From Avena insularis (lineage: Eukaryota > Streptophyta > Magnoliopsida > Poales > Poaceae), in assembly GCA_023614405.1 (NCBI GenBank), contig CM042689.1, positions 324,314,305 to 324,378,304 of the forward strand: a DNA stretch of 64,000 nucleotides, read 5' to 3'. A model generated the notes under the pieces. That model was given only the letters and a program-made list of their open reading frames with translations. It had not been told where the DNA came from and ran no database searches. Positions 1 through 9,539 of this stretch are shown piece after piece. Each line of letters starts with the position of its first letter. The stretch's first letter is position 1. Both the position numbers and the translations under genes were made by a program.

Positions 1-264
1 AAGGTCTTTCAGGGTGAACTTGGGAATCAACATGGTGAGCTAGAGCAAGGTGACAACTAGATTAAGAACTATTTTTTGTGTGTTTTTGATAATAGAAAGC
101 AAACCAAACTAAACTAATTTTATTGAGTTTTTTGATAAAAAGAGGCAAACAAAACCAAGCAAAAGAAACTAAGCAAAACAGAAACAAAGTAAAGAGAAAG
201 GTTGTGAATGACTCCCCTTGTGACGATGTCCTTAGCCTCCCCGGCAACGGTGCTAGAAAAGTCT
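1..264 (-). mobile_element. Athila-like element A, 5' end of internal region (runs off window)
   Basis: This is minus-strand leader sequence directly downstream of the LTR at 265-3158. The complement of a tRNA-Asp primer-binding site sits at 238-255 (tccccggcaacggtgcta), nine bases from the LTR end. It differs at two positions from the canonical site seen in elements S and B. The rest is A-rich, non-coding leader. The remaining gag, pol and 3' LTR of this element must lie to the left of the window. Confidence 0.75.
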
Positions 265-3158
265 TGATGGTGCTTAGAAGCTTCGTTGGGAGACCCCAAG
301 AGGAAGGTATGATGAGCACAGCAGCAAGTTTTCCTTAGTAAGAAACCAAGGTTATTGAACCACTAGGAAGAAGGAAACGACTCAAAGGTGTTGCTAGCAA
401 TTTGGAAACCTGCACAACACAAACTCAAGACTTTGCCCCAACGAACAATGAGGTTGTCAATCTCACCGGTTTTCTAAAAACAAAGGGTTAATTGTATGGT
501 GTGGAAGGTAATAGTGGTTTGCAGAAAGTAAACACTAACAGTGGAAGATGTATCAATGGTAAAGATTGGACCGGGGTCCATAGTTCACTAGAGATGTTCT
601 CCTTAATATAAACAAACATGGCATGCTAGGTAAACAAATTACAGCAGAGCAATTGACAGGACTAAGCAATGCATAACAATGCAATACTAGACATTCATGA
701 TCCTATGAGATTCGATTGGGCAATACAATAAGATACATAGACCACCATCCAACTGCATCTATGACTAGTAATCCATCTTCAGGTTATCATCTGAACCCCC
801 TCCAGTATTAAGTTGCAAGCAACGGATAACTGCTTTAAGCAAAGTGTGTAAGGTAAAAAATCCACTTTTGTTCCATGAACAAGAGACCGTTGTTTTCTCC
901 CTAGTGGCAACAACACATCTACAACCTTAGAGATTTCTGTCACTAATCAATAAGACAAAACCATTAATCAATCTGACAAGATCTAAACATGGTAGCACAA
1001 AGGAGGAGATACAACCATCTAGCTACTAAATGGACCCGTAGTCAAAACCATTAATCAATCTGACATAGTAATCTCAATATTCATCGAATCCCTGCAAACA
1101 CAACATGCATGAATACAAATAGATGATCTTGATCATGAACGGAGCTCACAAGATCTAAACATGGTAGCAGAAAGGAGGAGATACAACCATCTAACTACTA
1201 CATGGACCCGTAGTCCAAGGTGGAACTACTCACACTTCATACCGGAGGCTGGAACGATGAAGAAGAAGGCCTCCGGGATGATCTCCTCTCTGGCAGGGTG
1301 CTGGGAAGAGCTTCAGATCCCCCCGATCTAGGGACGATGGTGGAAGCGACTACAGACGGTTTCATGGAATATTTATCGGGTACTTAGGGTTTCTACCTCG
1401 GGGGGTTTTATAGGCGAAGAGGCAAGGCAGGGGGCTGATGACCCACAAGTATAGGGGATCGCAACAGTCTTCGAGGGTACTATTACCTAATTTATTGATT
1501 CAACACAAGGGAAGCCAAAGAATACTTGCAAGCCTTAACAACTGAGTTGTCAATTCAGCTGCACCTGGAAATAGTTCTTGCTCATAGAAGTTTATTAGTA
1601 GCAATAGTTTGGTAGTAGCAACAACAAAGCAGCAGCAGCAATAAAATAAGAGCAATAGTAACAGTAGTAGCAAACAGTAAGATATGAGCGTGGTAGGCAT
1701 AGGGACGGATGGACGAGCATTGCATGGACGAGTCTAAACATGTAACTTCAAGATCTAGGGCAATTGCAGATAAATAAGAATAAGCATCCCAGTACTAAAC
1801 AATCATAGGCATGTGCTCCATATATAGTCATGCGTGCTTGCAATGATAACTTGCACAACATATTTTGTCCTGCCAGCCCGTTGCAGCGGGGCCTCAAGGA
1901 AACTAATGGCAATTAAGGTGCTCCTTTTAATAGAGCACCGGAGCAAAGCATTAACACTCCGTGAACACATGTGATCCTCACATCACAGCCATCCCCTCAG
2001 GTTGTCCCAATTTCTGTCACTTCGGGGACTTTGGATCCGGACAATGATATGTGTACATAACTTGCAGATAAGATCACAAACAATACTATCATAATGATTC
2101 AATAACAAGTTTAGATCTGAGATCATGGCACTCGGGCCCTAGTGACAAGTATTAAGCACAACAAGTTGCAACAAAGTCAAATAGCACTAATAGATATACT
2201 AGGCACCATGCCCTAACAATCTTATTCAATTACATGATAGAACTCATCCAATCCCTACCATCCCCATAGCCTACAACAGGGGATTACTCACTCATGGATG
2301 GGGGAAACATGGGTAGTTGATGGAGAGGCGTCGGTGATGATGGTGACGATGATCCTCTCCGAATTCCCCATCCCCGCAGGATGCCAGAACGAAGTTTCTG
2401 GTTCCAAATCGTGGTTTCTGGTGGTGGCGGCGCAACAGAACTATTTTTAGAAAAACATCGAACCCCCTCGGTTTTTAGGTCAAGAGGCATCTTATAGGCG
2501 AAGAGGGAGGCCGAGGGGGTGCTTGGGGTAGCCACACCCCCTCCAGGCGTGGCCTGGGCCCACCCGCACGGCAGGGGTGTGGGCCCCTCAGGCCTCCCAT
2601 CTGTCTCGTACTCTGGCTCCGTGAGTCTTCTGATGAAATAGGATTTTTGGCATATTTTCTGGGATTTTTCCTGATAATTGATTTTCTGCACAAAAACTAG
2701 ACACCAAGGTAATTCTGCTGAAAACAGCGTCAGTCCGTGTTAGTTGTATCCAAATCACACAAGTTTAGAGGAGAAATAATAGCAAAAGTGCTTGGAAAAG
2801 TAGATACATTTTGGACGTATCAGGGGCAGCCAGGGCGGCCAGGCGCGGGCTAGCCCTAGCCGCGCAACCAGGGGGTGTGGCCCCTGGTGGCTCTCCTCCG
2901 TATCGTACTCTGGCTTCGTGTTCCCCACGGTAAAATATTGACTTTGGCTTTTGTCGCGTCCAATTCCGAGAAAATTGATTTTCTGCCTTTCTGGAACCAA
3001 AAACAGAAGAAAACAGGCAACTAACACTGTGGCATCTTGTTAATAGGTTAGTCCAGAAAAACATATATAAACACCTCAAAATGTAGACAAATCAAAGCAA
3101 AGTAGATACTAAACAAGAATGAAACATCAAAAATTATAGATACGTTTTTGACGTATCA
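265..3158 (-). mobile_element. 5' LTR of Athila-like element A, split by a solo LTR
   Basis: Read on the minus strand, the LTR begins TGATACGTC at 3158 and ends CACCATCA at 265, next to the primer site at 238-255. Removing the inserted solo LTR (1436-2822) and one TSD copy leaves about 1.5 kb, a normal Athila/Sabrina-type LTR length. The flanking host bases at 3159-3163 are TTACT; the partner TSD is outside the window. The sequence resembles the Fatima/WHAM/Sabrina group of Triticeae Gypsy LTRs, but I cannot fix the family name from sequence alone. Confidence 0.8.
1436..2822 (-). mobile_element. Solo LTR, same family as element B
   Basis: The 1387-bp unit starts TGATGACCCAC and ends GACGTATCA on the plus strand, i.e. 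a minus-strand LTR. It is flanked by perfect 5-bp duplications GGGGC at 1431-1435 and 2823-2827. It is colinear with the B LTRs (12843-14093 and 56587-57959), including the CAG/CAA-rich tract near 1620-1680. No primer site, polypurine tract or internal region lies at either side, so this is a solo LTR left by LTR-LTR recombination. It sits inside the LTR of element A and is therefore younger than A. Confidence 0.93.
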
Positions 3159-3161
3159 TTA

Positions 3162-3213
3162 CTCTCTTCGTTTCATTGCCGTTCCCACAATCACGACAAT
3201 GAAACGGATTGAG
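3162..3213. mobile_element. Very short Stowaway-like MITE hairpin
   Basis: This is a 52-bp foldback flanked by TA dinucleotides at 3160-3161 and 3214-3215. The left arm CTCTCTTCGTTTCATTG pairs with the right arm CAATGAAACGGATTGAG, leaving a loop of roughly 18 bases. The ends resemble the Stowaway consensus CTCCCTCCGTTTCA. Element A inserted immediately to its left. Confidence 0.6.
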
Positions 3214-3215
3214 TA

Positions 3216-4101
3216 ATAGTTTATCATCACATTTGATCGAGATGACATTAGCCTCATAGGTGAGGCGATTGGAGAGTAGTTTCTAAGTACTATGCATTGC
3301 CAAGAGGATAAGAGCATGAACTCTTGTGATTTAGAGGACTAAAAGCATCCCTATCATTTAAAACAGTAATTTCCTTCTCTAAAGAAAGTGAGGTTCCTGG
3401 CCAAACTCCTATTCTTTTGCAATTGAGCATATAAAAACATAACAATATGTAATATACGATTCATAATTAATATAGATGATAGATTACTCATACAAATCGA
3501 TAGCATCATCATAATACCCAATAAATAGGATTCTTCTACACGATAAATAGTTGTCAAGTCACACATACCGATCACCTAGGCATAGATGATATGTTGTGGG
3601 TTAACCACTAGGATGGCCTGATCTTTCACGTTTTCTCGAGAGGAGTCGTGAGAATCGTGGGGAAATGGGGAGAAGGCGGAGACGAACACACATCACACGA
3701 AGAACACGATGAACACACGCAAAAACAACATAAATACAAGCCAATTTCTCACTTTAGAGCCTACCGGCCCAATACAATTCTCATGGCGATTCGATATCAG
3801 ATGAAGAATTCCTTGATCCCAAACAGAGAGTCTTGATGTTTGGCTCCTAGGTTACATCTTGTCTTGATGTTTCGACTTAGCATAGCTCTTGTGGTTCATA
3901 TCTGAGGATACACAAGGCATTGGTATGAAGTAGCAAACTATCCAAAGGAGTATCGAAATCACAAAAGGATAGGAGCGAATTAACCTTATCTTGTAGGAGC
4001 TTTGCTCGAACATGGGTCAAGGGTCCACTTGGGGGACTTGTTGGAGTAGATGTAGAGACGTTGGTAGGATGGTCTGTATCATGATAAATATAGTGTTCTA
4101 G
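3216..4101. other. Intergenic, no gene recognised
   Basis: This is about 0.9 kb of mixed-composition sequence. The open frames on both strands (3354-3575 minus, 3648-3836 plus) are short, lack codon bias and show no motif I recognise. A 10-11 base stretch at 4038-4050 (cttgttggag) is inverted relative to 4642-4653 and brackets the gene fragment that follows. Confidence 0.5.
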
Positions 4102-4596
4102 TTATGCATTAGAGTGCATAACTAGAAAGTTCCACCTATTAAAAACTAATGATAATGAAATGGCTTCTCTACTTGTATTTGAATTGTAATACTCATGGAT
4201 TTGTTCCAAAAATTCTTGTATTGGTTGGTTAGATCCATTCTCTTTGGACAATGCCTCATTGCCAAGTGTTTGTTGATGCCATGCAAGGTATAAATCATTG
4301 TCTTCATACTCCGACGATTTTGCTTGTGTATTGTTCTTCCTTGTAGAGCTAAGAAATTTAAAGACGGAAGAGAAAATAAAACACATTGGCTATAGAGGTG
4401 GAAAGGGGAAAATGAGGGGAAATCACCTTGTTCCCATTTTCTCAACTGGATAAGAGGAGGACGCAGCCTGCGTTGGTGCCGCCCCTCCAATGACCTCCAC
4501 AATCTCCATAGATTTTTTGTTTGCCGGAGATGGCAGCAGCTCTAAAGCCGGTGAGGTGGGATGGAGACTAGAGGAGGAAGACATACCAGGGTTCAT
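4102..4596 (-). pseudogene. Myb/NAM-associated (PIF-Harbinger ORF1 or MIP1-like) gene fragment with one intron
   Basis: The predicted model has exon 1 at 4596-4427 and exon 2 at 4348-4102. They are separated by a 78-base intron with donor GTGATT and acceptor ATTTCTTAG, and the frame is kept across the splice, giving about 138 residues. Exon 1 is Ser/Pro-rich. Exon 2 carries EYEDNDLYLAW followed by a segment ending FLEQIHEYYN and SLVFNRWNFL. This is the pattern of the Myb-like DNA-binding part of plant NAM-associated/MIP1-like proteins, many of which derive from PIF/Harbinger ORF1. Such proteins are usually about twice as long, and the expected region after the last helix is missing, so I call it a truncated copy. 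A short inverted repeat at 4038-4050 and 4642-4653 may be the remains of transposon ends. It could also be a short host gene; the splice sites are predicted by eye only. Confidence 0.4.
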
Positions 4597-5481
4597 CTAG
4601 AGTAGTTTAGCCTTCATGGATCCGAAGCCCAAAATTGGGGTTCTCCAACAAGTAGCTTCCCATTCGGGGAGCTAACAAACATGGAGTTTAAGAAATCCTT
4701 GGAAATTTACCATCAGTAGGTCACTTATTGTTATGGGTTCGACCTATGTGCTTATTCTATCCCCTTCCTCTCTTGATGTGTTTTCCCCACAATGTCCAAG
4801 CTCCCTGACAAGAACCATAGCCTCCATCCACTACCATTCTTTTCTCACCCTCACCGCGATCCCTGTGATGCCACCCCATCGAAGACCTCCTCCCAACAAC
4901 TCTGTCATGACCCACGGTCTTCATCTTCCACGCATATGCATGTGTGCATTAACTGATGTTGAGACCAAGGGTCATCCTTGTTTTTGAAATATCCTTTTTC
5001 TTGAATTGTTCTATATATGGGCGCTCCTCCAACGAGTGTAGTGTCTATGCTCCTCTCGTAGTTCCAGACGGTGCTTATACACCACCCCCATCGATGTCAA
5101 AATCGGCACAAAGGCCCTTGTTGTTTATTGATGCCACTCGCTACCACCATTCAATATTGGACTCGACTATTGGGTCAAGGGGAGATGACCTTGACGAGTA
5201 GGGTCCACTTTTCAATGGCTCGGGGAAGAAACCAGGAGTGCAACATCGTGGACTCTCCATTTCAGAGCCTAATAAGGTAGTCAAATTCTGCGATTTTGCC
5301 GAGATGATATGTTGCTGAACTCCGCCCTAACTCCCTCATAGGATCATATTGTTCTTTCTTCCATTTCTCTTTTTGTTCTTGTGTTAGCCTTATACTTTTT
5401 CCAACAAAAAATTTAGTTTTAGCAAGTGCAAGTGATAAAATTGTGGCATAGAATTTCACCAAAAATTGTTCAGAACTCAAA
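4597..5481. other. Intergenic, no gene recognised
   Basis: This stretch separates the Myb-like fragment from a small tandem duplication. Overlapping short open frames on both strands (for example 4733-4987 and 4956-5201) show no recognisable domain and no consistent codon use. I see no LTR, MITE or structured repeat, apart from the inverted-repeat arm at 4642-4653. Confidence 0.5.
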
Positions 5482-5784
5482 TCACACAAGAAGCATGTAA
5501 TTTTCTAACATTCCAACAAGTAACAAAAAAATCGCAGCTTACTCTTAGTGTCACTTCTCATTTGTTAGAAAGAAAGAACGCATAGAAAGGAAAAAACGAA
5601 TATTAGAGACTTTATTATTTTCTACATACATAAGAAGCGGGTAAATTTCTCACATTCCAAACAAGTATCCCTCTGATTCATAATAAGTGTTACTGTTTTA
5701 ATATAATTTTTTCGGAGGGAGTACCAAAAATCCATCTTACTCTCAATGACTGCTCTTTTATTATTAGAAAGAAAAACGCATATA
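5482..5784. repeat. Diverged direct duplication, one copy carrying a MITE
   Basis: A segment of about 100 bp at 5482-5584 (acacaagaagcatgtaa to agaaagaacgcatag) is repeated at about 5630-5784 with point changes. The second copy is longer only because a MITE sits at 5668-5721. The first copy reads through the same point (caacaagTAaca) and so acts as a paralogous empty site. Confidence 0.75.
5668..5721. mobile_element. 54-bp Stowaway-type MITE remnant
   Basis: The element runs from TCCCTCTGATTC to CGGAGGGAG with TA on both sides (5666-5667 and 5722-5723). The ends match the Stowaway consensus CTCCCTCCG in inverted orientation. The related sequence at 5482-5584 lacks it and has a single TA at the equivalent place, which confirms its borders. 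Confidence 0.8.
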
Positions 5785-6344
5785 GTATGTGTCATTTTGT
5801 CACGCATGCCACTGGTATTGTGTCGTTCTGGATATGAGAAACAAATGGATGCTTCTGGTAAGTCAATAATTGATTGCTGAGTTGTTATATTGGCACGTTA
5901 TTTGGCACGCGCGAGAACATGAGGCCGTGAGGCTAAACAGGTGGGCTACAAACTCAAATAAAAATAAAAACTCACTTGCCACTTTAAGCAAGAAACCAAT
6001 GCAAGAAGAGTGCTCACATTTCAACTCGCCAGATCATCCTCTGTACGAGAAGGTCAGCCACAAAATAGTGTCTTTCATGGGAGTGGTCACAACTTGTGAA
6101 CACCTGTACCGCGTCAATCACATGCAGACACCTGCACTGACGTACACACCTGGACGAATAGGAGAGGTTGAGGGCGTTTCTACACATCATCGAGGGAGAA
6201 GCAGATAAGGTTATATACGACGTGTCCAATTGTATGCTACGCGGAGGAAATAGAATCGTTGCCGTTTGCTTGTACTGGTGTATATGCCTGTCCTTCACTT
6301 AGCTGTAAATCTTAGCAAGAGGTTTAGTTTGAAAGGTTCACCGC
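5785..6344. other. Intergenic, no gene recognised
   Basis: A 112-codon open frame at 5870-6208 plus and a 94-codon frame at 6014-6298 minus overlap each other. Neither has a recognisable domain, good start context or grass-like codon bias. I see no repeat structure here. Confidence 0.45.
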
Positions 6345-6510
6345 AATCTCTGTTTATAAATATAAGACGTTTTAGTTTTATGAATGAAATATATCTAGAT
6401 GGTTTTTTATGTATATGTTTACTCCGAGCATATACGAACATGTATATAAAAAACGTCTAGATATATTTATTTTATAAAACTAAAATATTTTATATTTTTG
6501 AACGGAGGAG
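6345..6510. mobile_element. Stowaway-type foldback MITE
   Basis: A left arm of about 75 bp (from CTGTTTATAAATATAAG through CTAGATGG) is matched in inverted orientation by the right arm ending TATTTTTGAACGGAGGAG at 6510, followed by TA. The right end fits the CTCCCTCCG Stowaway consensus; the left end has drifted. The short spacer gives an almost complete hairpin, as in non-autonomous Mariner-derived elements. Confidence 0.75.
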
Positions 6511-6705
6511 TATATATTTCCTTTTTGAAGGATAAGTTTGTACTCTACTTCACTATTCTGGGAGAATACTTCCCTTTTGCGTCCAAGCAAACTGCTCCAA
6601 TATCTGGGGACGACGCGCCAAAAGTTTTCCTTGGGAAGGAAGATATACCATTAGCTGAAGAATTATCGTAGTGTTCAACTTGCATGAATGATGTTTTTTA
6701 ACTTA

Positions 6706-6775
6706 TACTCTCTCCGTTTTAAAATATAAGATGTTTTAGGTTTGTAAAGAAAATGAATCTAGACTTTTTAAATTT
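6706..6775. mobile_element. Truncated half of a Stowaway-type MITE
   Basis: The sequence starting TACTCTCTCCGTTTTAAAAT followed by ATAAGATGTTTTAGG matches the left arm of the same MITE type as 6345-6510. No inverted right arm is present downstream, so only one end survives. Confidence 0.55.
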
Positions 6776-6830
6776 GTAAAGATCATTCAGGTTAAACAAG
6801 AAGGTAGTAACCGTGTGAAATCATCCCTCT

Positions 6831-6862
6831 GCGCGCGCGCACACACATGGCGTGTGTGTGGA
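6831..6862. repeat. CG/CA/GT dinucleotide tract
   Basis: A short alternating run of GCGCGC, ACACAC and then GTGTGT. It is a minor simple repeat with no other feature. Confidence 0.8.
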
Positions 6863-7087
6863 AATAAAAAGAATATACAAATAACAAATGAATGGATAAG
6901 GCAGTAGTAGTATTTTTTGAAATAAAACCTGTGACCACGTCTACATGCGTTATTCCCGCAAAGAAAATCAGATTACATGAGCTCGCTGTAACATTATTTC
7001 AGCTGCATTCACGCCAATTACACAAAATGAACGGACTCCAAATTTTCCCAAATGAAACAAACATTGCCGGCAAAACTTTCATCAATA

Positions 7088-7573
7088 CTACTCGAGCATC
7101 GCGGCCATCGCCTTCACCCTCCCCTTGGGCACGTCGACGAGCATCAGCATCGCCGTGTCCCTCTTGGCCCTCCGATCAACGATGACATGCGGCGGCACGA
7201 AAACATGGCTGCCGATCATGAGGCTGCTGCCACCGGCGCCGGCAAGGCTCCCGCTGAACTTGCTGAACCCGGCCTGCAGGGCCAGCGCTCTTGCACCAGC
7301 AGTATCCCTACCGGTCTTCGTCTTCCCGGGGATGTCGATGGGGGAAGAAGAAGCTTTCTGCCGGTTTGGCGCCGTGGTTGGACTCGGACGGCGGTGCTCG
7401 CTGGAGAACTCCTCGCCGCCGCCGTCGTCGTCGTCAAGATAGTAGTACATGTGCTTGGCTAGCTCCAGATCTTGTGCAGCATCGGCTGGCCATAGTATGT
7501 CTGCTTCTTGAAATTCTTCCTCCTCCTGCTCTTTCCTCAGCATCTTGCTGTTCTTGCTCGACTTGATATCCAT
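7088..7573 (-). CDS. S40/DUF584 senescence-regulator-like protein, divergent C-terminus
   Basis: An intronless 161-residue frame from ATG at 7573 to TAG at 7088-7090. The S40 family (plant senescence regulators, nuclear in the studied barley and Arabidopsis members) has a short acidic N-terminal motif of the type E-x-x-E-D-I-W, a central P-[IV]-x-[IV]-P motif and a PPH[EV]-[IVL] motif near the end. Here I see FQEADILWP at residues 21-29, an acidic run DDDDGGGEE at 47-55, SSPIDIP at 76-82 and VPPHVIVDRR at 126-135. The usual terminal GRTLKGRDL block is absent; the protein ends KGRVKAMAAMLE. It lies 760 bp from a second S40-like gene on the same strand and shares its PIDIP and PPHV order, which suggests a tandem pair. 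Codon use is GC-rich as in grass genes. The C-terminal divergence could mean sub-specialisation or decay. Confidence 0.65.
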   Translation of the reverse strand: MDIKSSKNSKMLRKEQEEEEFQEADILWPADAAQDLELAKHMYYYLDDDDGGGEEFSSEHRRPSPTTAPNRQKASSSPIDIPGKTKTGRDTAGARALALQAGFSKFSGSLAGAGGSSLMIGSHVFVPPHVIVDRRAKRDTAMLMLVDVPKGRVKAMAAMLE

Positions 7574-8332
7574 ATCCTAGCTATTGGTGTATTTAGGTGA
7601 GGATAAGTACCTTCATTAAGTAGTAGTACTAGATATTTAGGATGGGGTATAGATCTAGGACTTCCGTCTAATCTTGCTTGACTTGATACGCTAGCTTGGC
7701 CATCTAATTAAATTTTCCTAGTATCTTAATGTTATCTTACCTGGGGATTTCTAGAAGTCATACCCCGCTTTCTTAGTCCACAGATACTGCTGTCTGAACC
7801 TTGTTTGAACCAGCCTATAGACGGTGATGCCGTGTGTGCACGCGGGTCGCAATTACTGATGAATCAGCACCAAGTCAGGAGCGACGTGTAGGCCGAGCGA
7901 TGCAGTGCATCAGAAACGACATTCCCATTTGCATTCTGATCATAGTACATGTGTACATCAGTGCACGCACAGACAGACAGAGTCAGACACATAAATGGCC
8001 ATATGTAAGTTTACACCAACGGATTAATTTCAAATTTTCACCCCGCTCATCCAATCAACTCACAAATGGCACAGATACAGTACGTTTACACACCATATGT
8101 ACCTCGTTCTTCCAACCAATTCACAAATTGCACCTCCGGTCGAAAAAAAAATTCATTCGACATACTTTCAAAAAAAAAAAAAATTCATTCGACATGCCTA
8201 GTTTCGTAGCTAGCTATCTGACTCACAAGCAAACTGAATCAACCGAAGGAGACATGCATGTCGTGGCAGCGATGTTCAGTACACGTCGCGCGCGCCGTTC
8301 GGCATGAGCGCGCGTGCGCGGCAATGGCTGGG
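7574..8332. other. Intergenic spacer between the S40-like genes, with a duplicated A-tract
   Basis: This is the promoter side of the downstream S40-like gene and the 3' side of the upstream one. At 8141-8195 a block (A-run followed by TTCATTCGACAT) is present twice in tandem with A-runs of different length. A 157-codon plus-strand frame (7834-8307) crosses this low-complexity block and has no domain; I do not regard it as a gene. No clear TATA box for the 7573 start was identified. Confidence 0.5.
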
Positions 8333-8641
8333 CTAGCCCTCGATGAAGCCGGTCATGCGGAGGACGGAGTCGCGCACACGCGTGAGGTCCCTGCCCTTGA
8401 GCGTCCTCCCCTGCCCCGAGCACACCGAGAAGGCCGCCCTGCGCCGCGCCATCAGCACGTGCGGCGGCTCCACCTCGCCGCCATGGTGCTCGCCGTCCTC
8501 GTCGCCCCGGCGGCCCGGCCCTCGCTCGTCCGCCGGCGCGCCCGAGACCGACGGGATGTCGATCGGGCGCGTGAACGGACGCCTCTCCTGCGCCCACGCC
8601 ACGCATTTCGTCGACAGCGCCGCGTTCTGATGCATCGACAT
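8333..8641 (-). CDS. S40/DUF584 senescence-regulator-like protein
   Basis: An intronless 102-residue frame from ATG at 8641 to TAG at 8333-8335. The open frame extends further upstream (to about 8707) but contains no earlier ATG, and the TATA box at 8789-8795 leaves a leader of suitable length; a second in-frame ATG lies two codons on. The S40 signature is complete. RPIDIPS is at residues 25-31, VEPPHVLMARR at 57-67, then SVCSGQGRTLKGRDL at 72-86 and the end RVRDSVLRMTGFIEG. Members of this family are nuclear proteins linked to leaf senescence, ABA and stress responses, and have no known catalytic activity. At about 100 residues it is at the short end for the family and lacks the N-terminal E-D-[IV]-W motif that its neighbour keeps. 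The composition is strongly GC-rich, unlike the surrounding transposons, consistent with an active grass gene. Confidence 0.85.
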   Translation of the reverse strand: MSMHQNAALSTKCVAWAQERRPFTRPIDIPSVSGAPADERGPGRRGDEDGEHHGGEVEPPHVLMARRRAAFSVCSGQGRTLKGRDLTRVRDSVLRMTGFIEG

Positions 8642-8788
8642 GACCGGCGCCGATCGATCACCCGGCGAGGTGTGCGAAGTAGTAGGAGCTGTGAATGAGT
8701 TGGCCAATGAGAGCTTGCGGATGATTGTGAATGCGACAAGCTGGCCTGTCCGAAACCTTCCTCTCTGCAGGTCGGCGTGGCGCGAGAG

Positions 8789-8795
8789 ATTTATA
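8789..8795 (-). promoter_or_regulatory. TATA box of the S40-like gene at 8333-8641
   Basis: TATAAAT on the minus strand, embedded in CCCTATAAATC, lies about 150 bases before the chosen ATG at 8641. This is consistent with transcription starting around 8760 and a leader of roughly 120 bases. Confidence 0.6.
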
Positions 8796-9539
8796 GGGCG
8801 AGGGACGTGGTGGCCCGGCGGCTACGTCGCTAGCTAAGCTAAGCTAGGGAGGTTCCGTGCGGGGTTGCGCCGCCTTGCGTGACAGATAAGTATGCGGTTT
8901 TAGGGCTTTAATTTGACGGGAAGGGAAAGGAATAATTCCGTAATTCCGTCCGCGATTCACCTCCAAGGCCTTGGGCGGTTGGCCTCGCTAAGCAACAAAA
9001 CTGTGGCAAAATTATTGTACTACAGTGTTCGCTGTCCAATGGGATGACCGGATTTGATCGATAGTTTTGGCTTTGTACAAGCGCGCACGTCTAGTGAGCG
9101 CGTGCGCGTGCTTCATCATCCCGGACGTACTTCTCGGCGATCATGGGGTTGTCGCAACGCCAAGAAAGCTAACCGATTCCTCCAGTCATCGGCGTTCTCA
9201 GACACAATTCCAATACTATTTAGCATTAGACAGATGTAACATTTGGCCTAAAAACGGCCGGTTTTCTAGTCGCATTCTATCATGGTATTGCCGACAAATA
9301 TGTCATAGAGGGATTCGCACAAGCGTCGTATTTAGAGATGTAGGGGAAGGCGACGAGTTGGCCGATGATAACACAGCTTACCCAGGTTCAGATCCCACAA
9401 TGGTGACGAAATCCTATTCCAACTATAAATCACTATAATTACAATACGTCGAGTTACATGGAACGATTAGTTTCAAGATTCGGCATAGCCGGCGGTTCCT
9501 CGACATCATGGGACACGAGTCCTGCAAAAACTGGCAACG
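8796..9539. other. Upstream region, then left flank of the nest (possible host-element sequence)
   Basis: 8796-9236 shows no gene; it is promoter-side sequence of the S40-like gene, with the repeat gctaagctaagcta near 8830. From about 9237 the sequence changes character (aaaacggccggtttt) and resembles degraded LTR or transposon DNA, with a segment near 9381 like the grass LTR phrase cttacccaggttc. In one frame, the bases just before 9540 join across the S insertion into the ORF-like sequence at 62895 onward. The last five bases, CAACG at 9535-9539, are the left TSD of element S. Confidence 0.45.

Noticed and set aside
5870..6208. 112-codon frame
   Set aside because: It has no recognisable domain and no coding bias, and is overlapped on the other strand.
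7834..8307. 157-codon plus-strand frame
   Set aside because: It crosses duplicated A-tracts and shows no domain or codon bias.
8258..8739. Overlapping plus- and minus-strand frames in the GC-rich S40-like gene
   Set aside because: These are shadows of the minus-strand S40-like frame; GC-rich grass exons leave all frames open.
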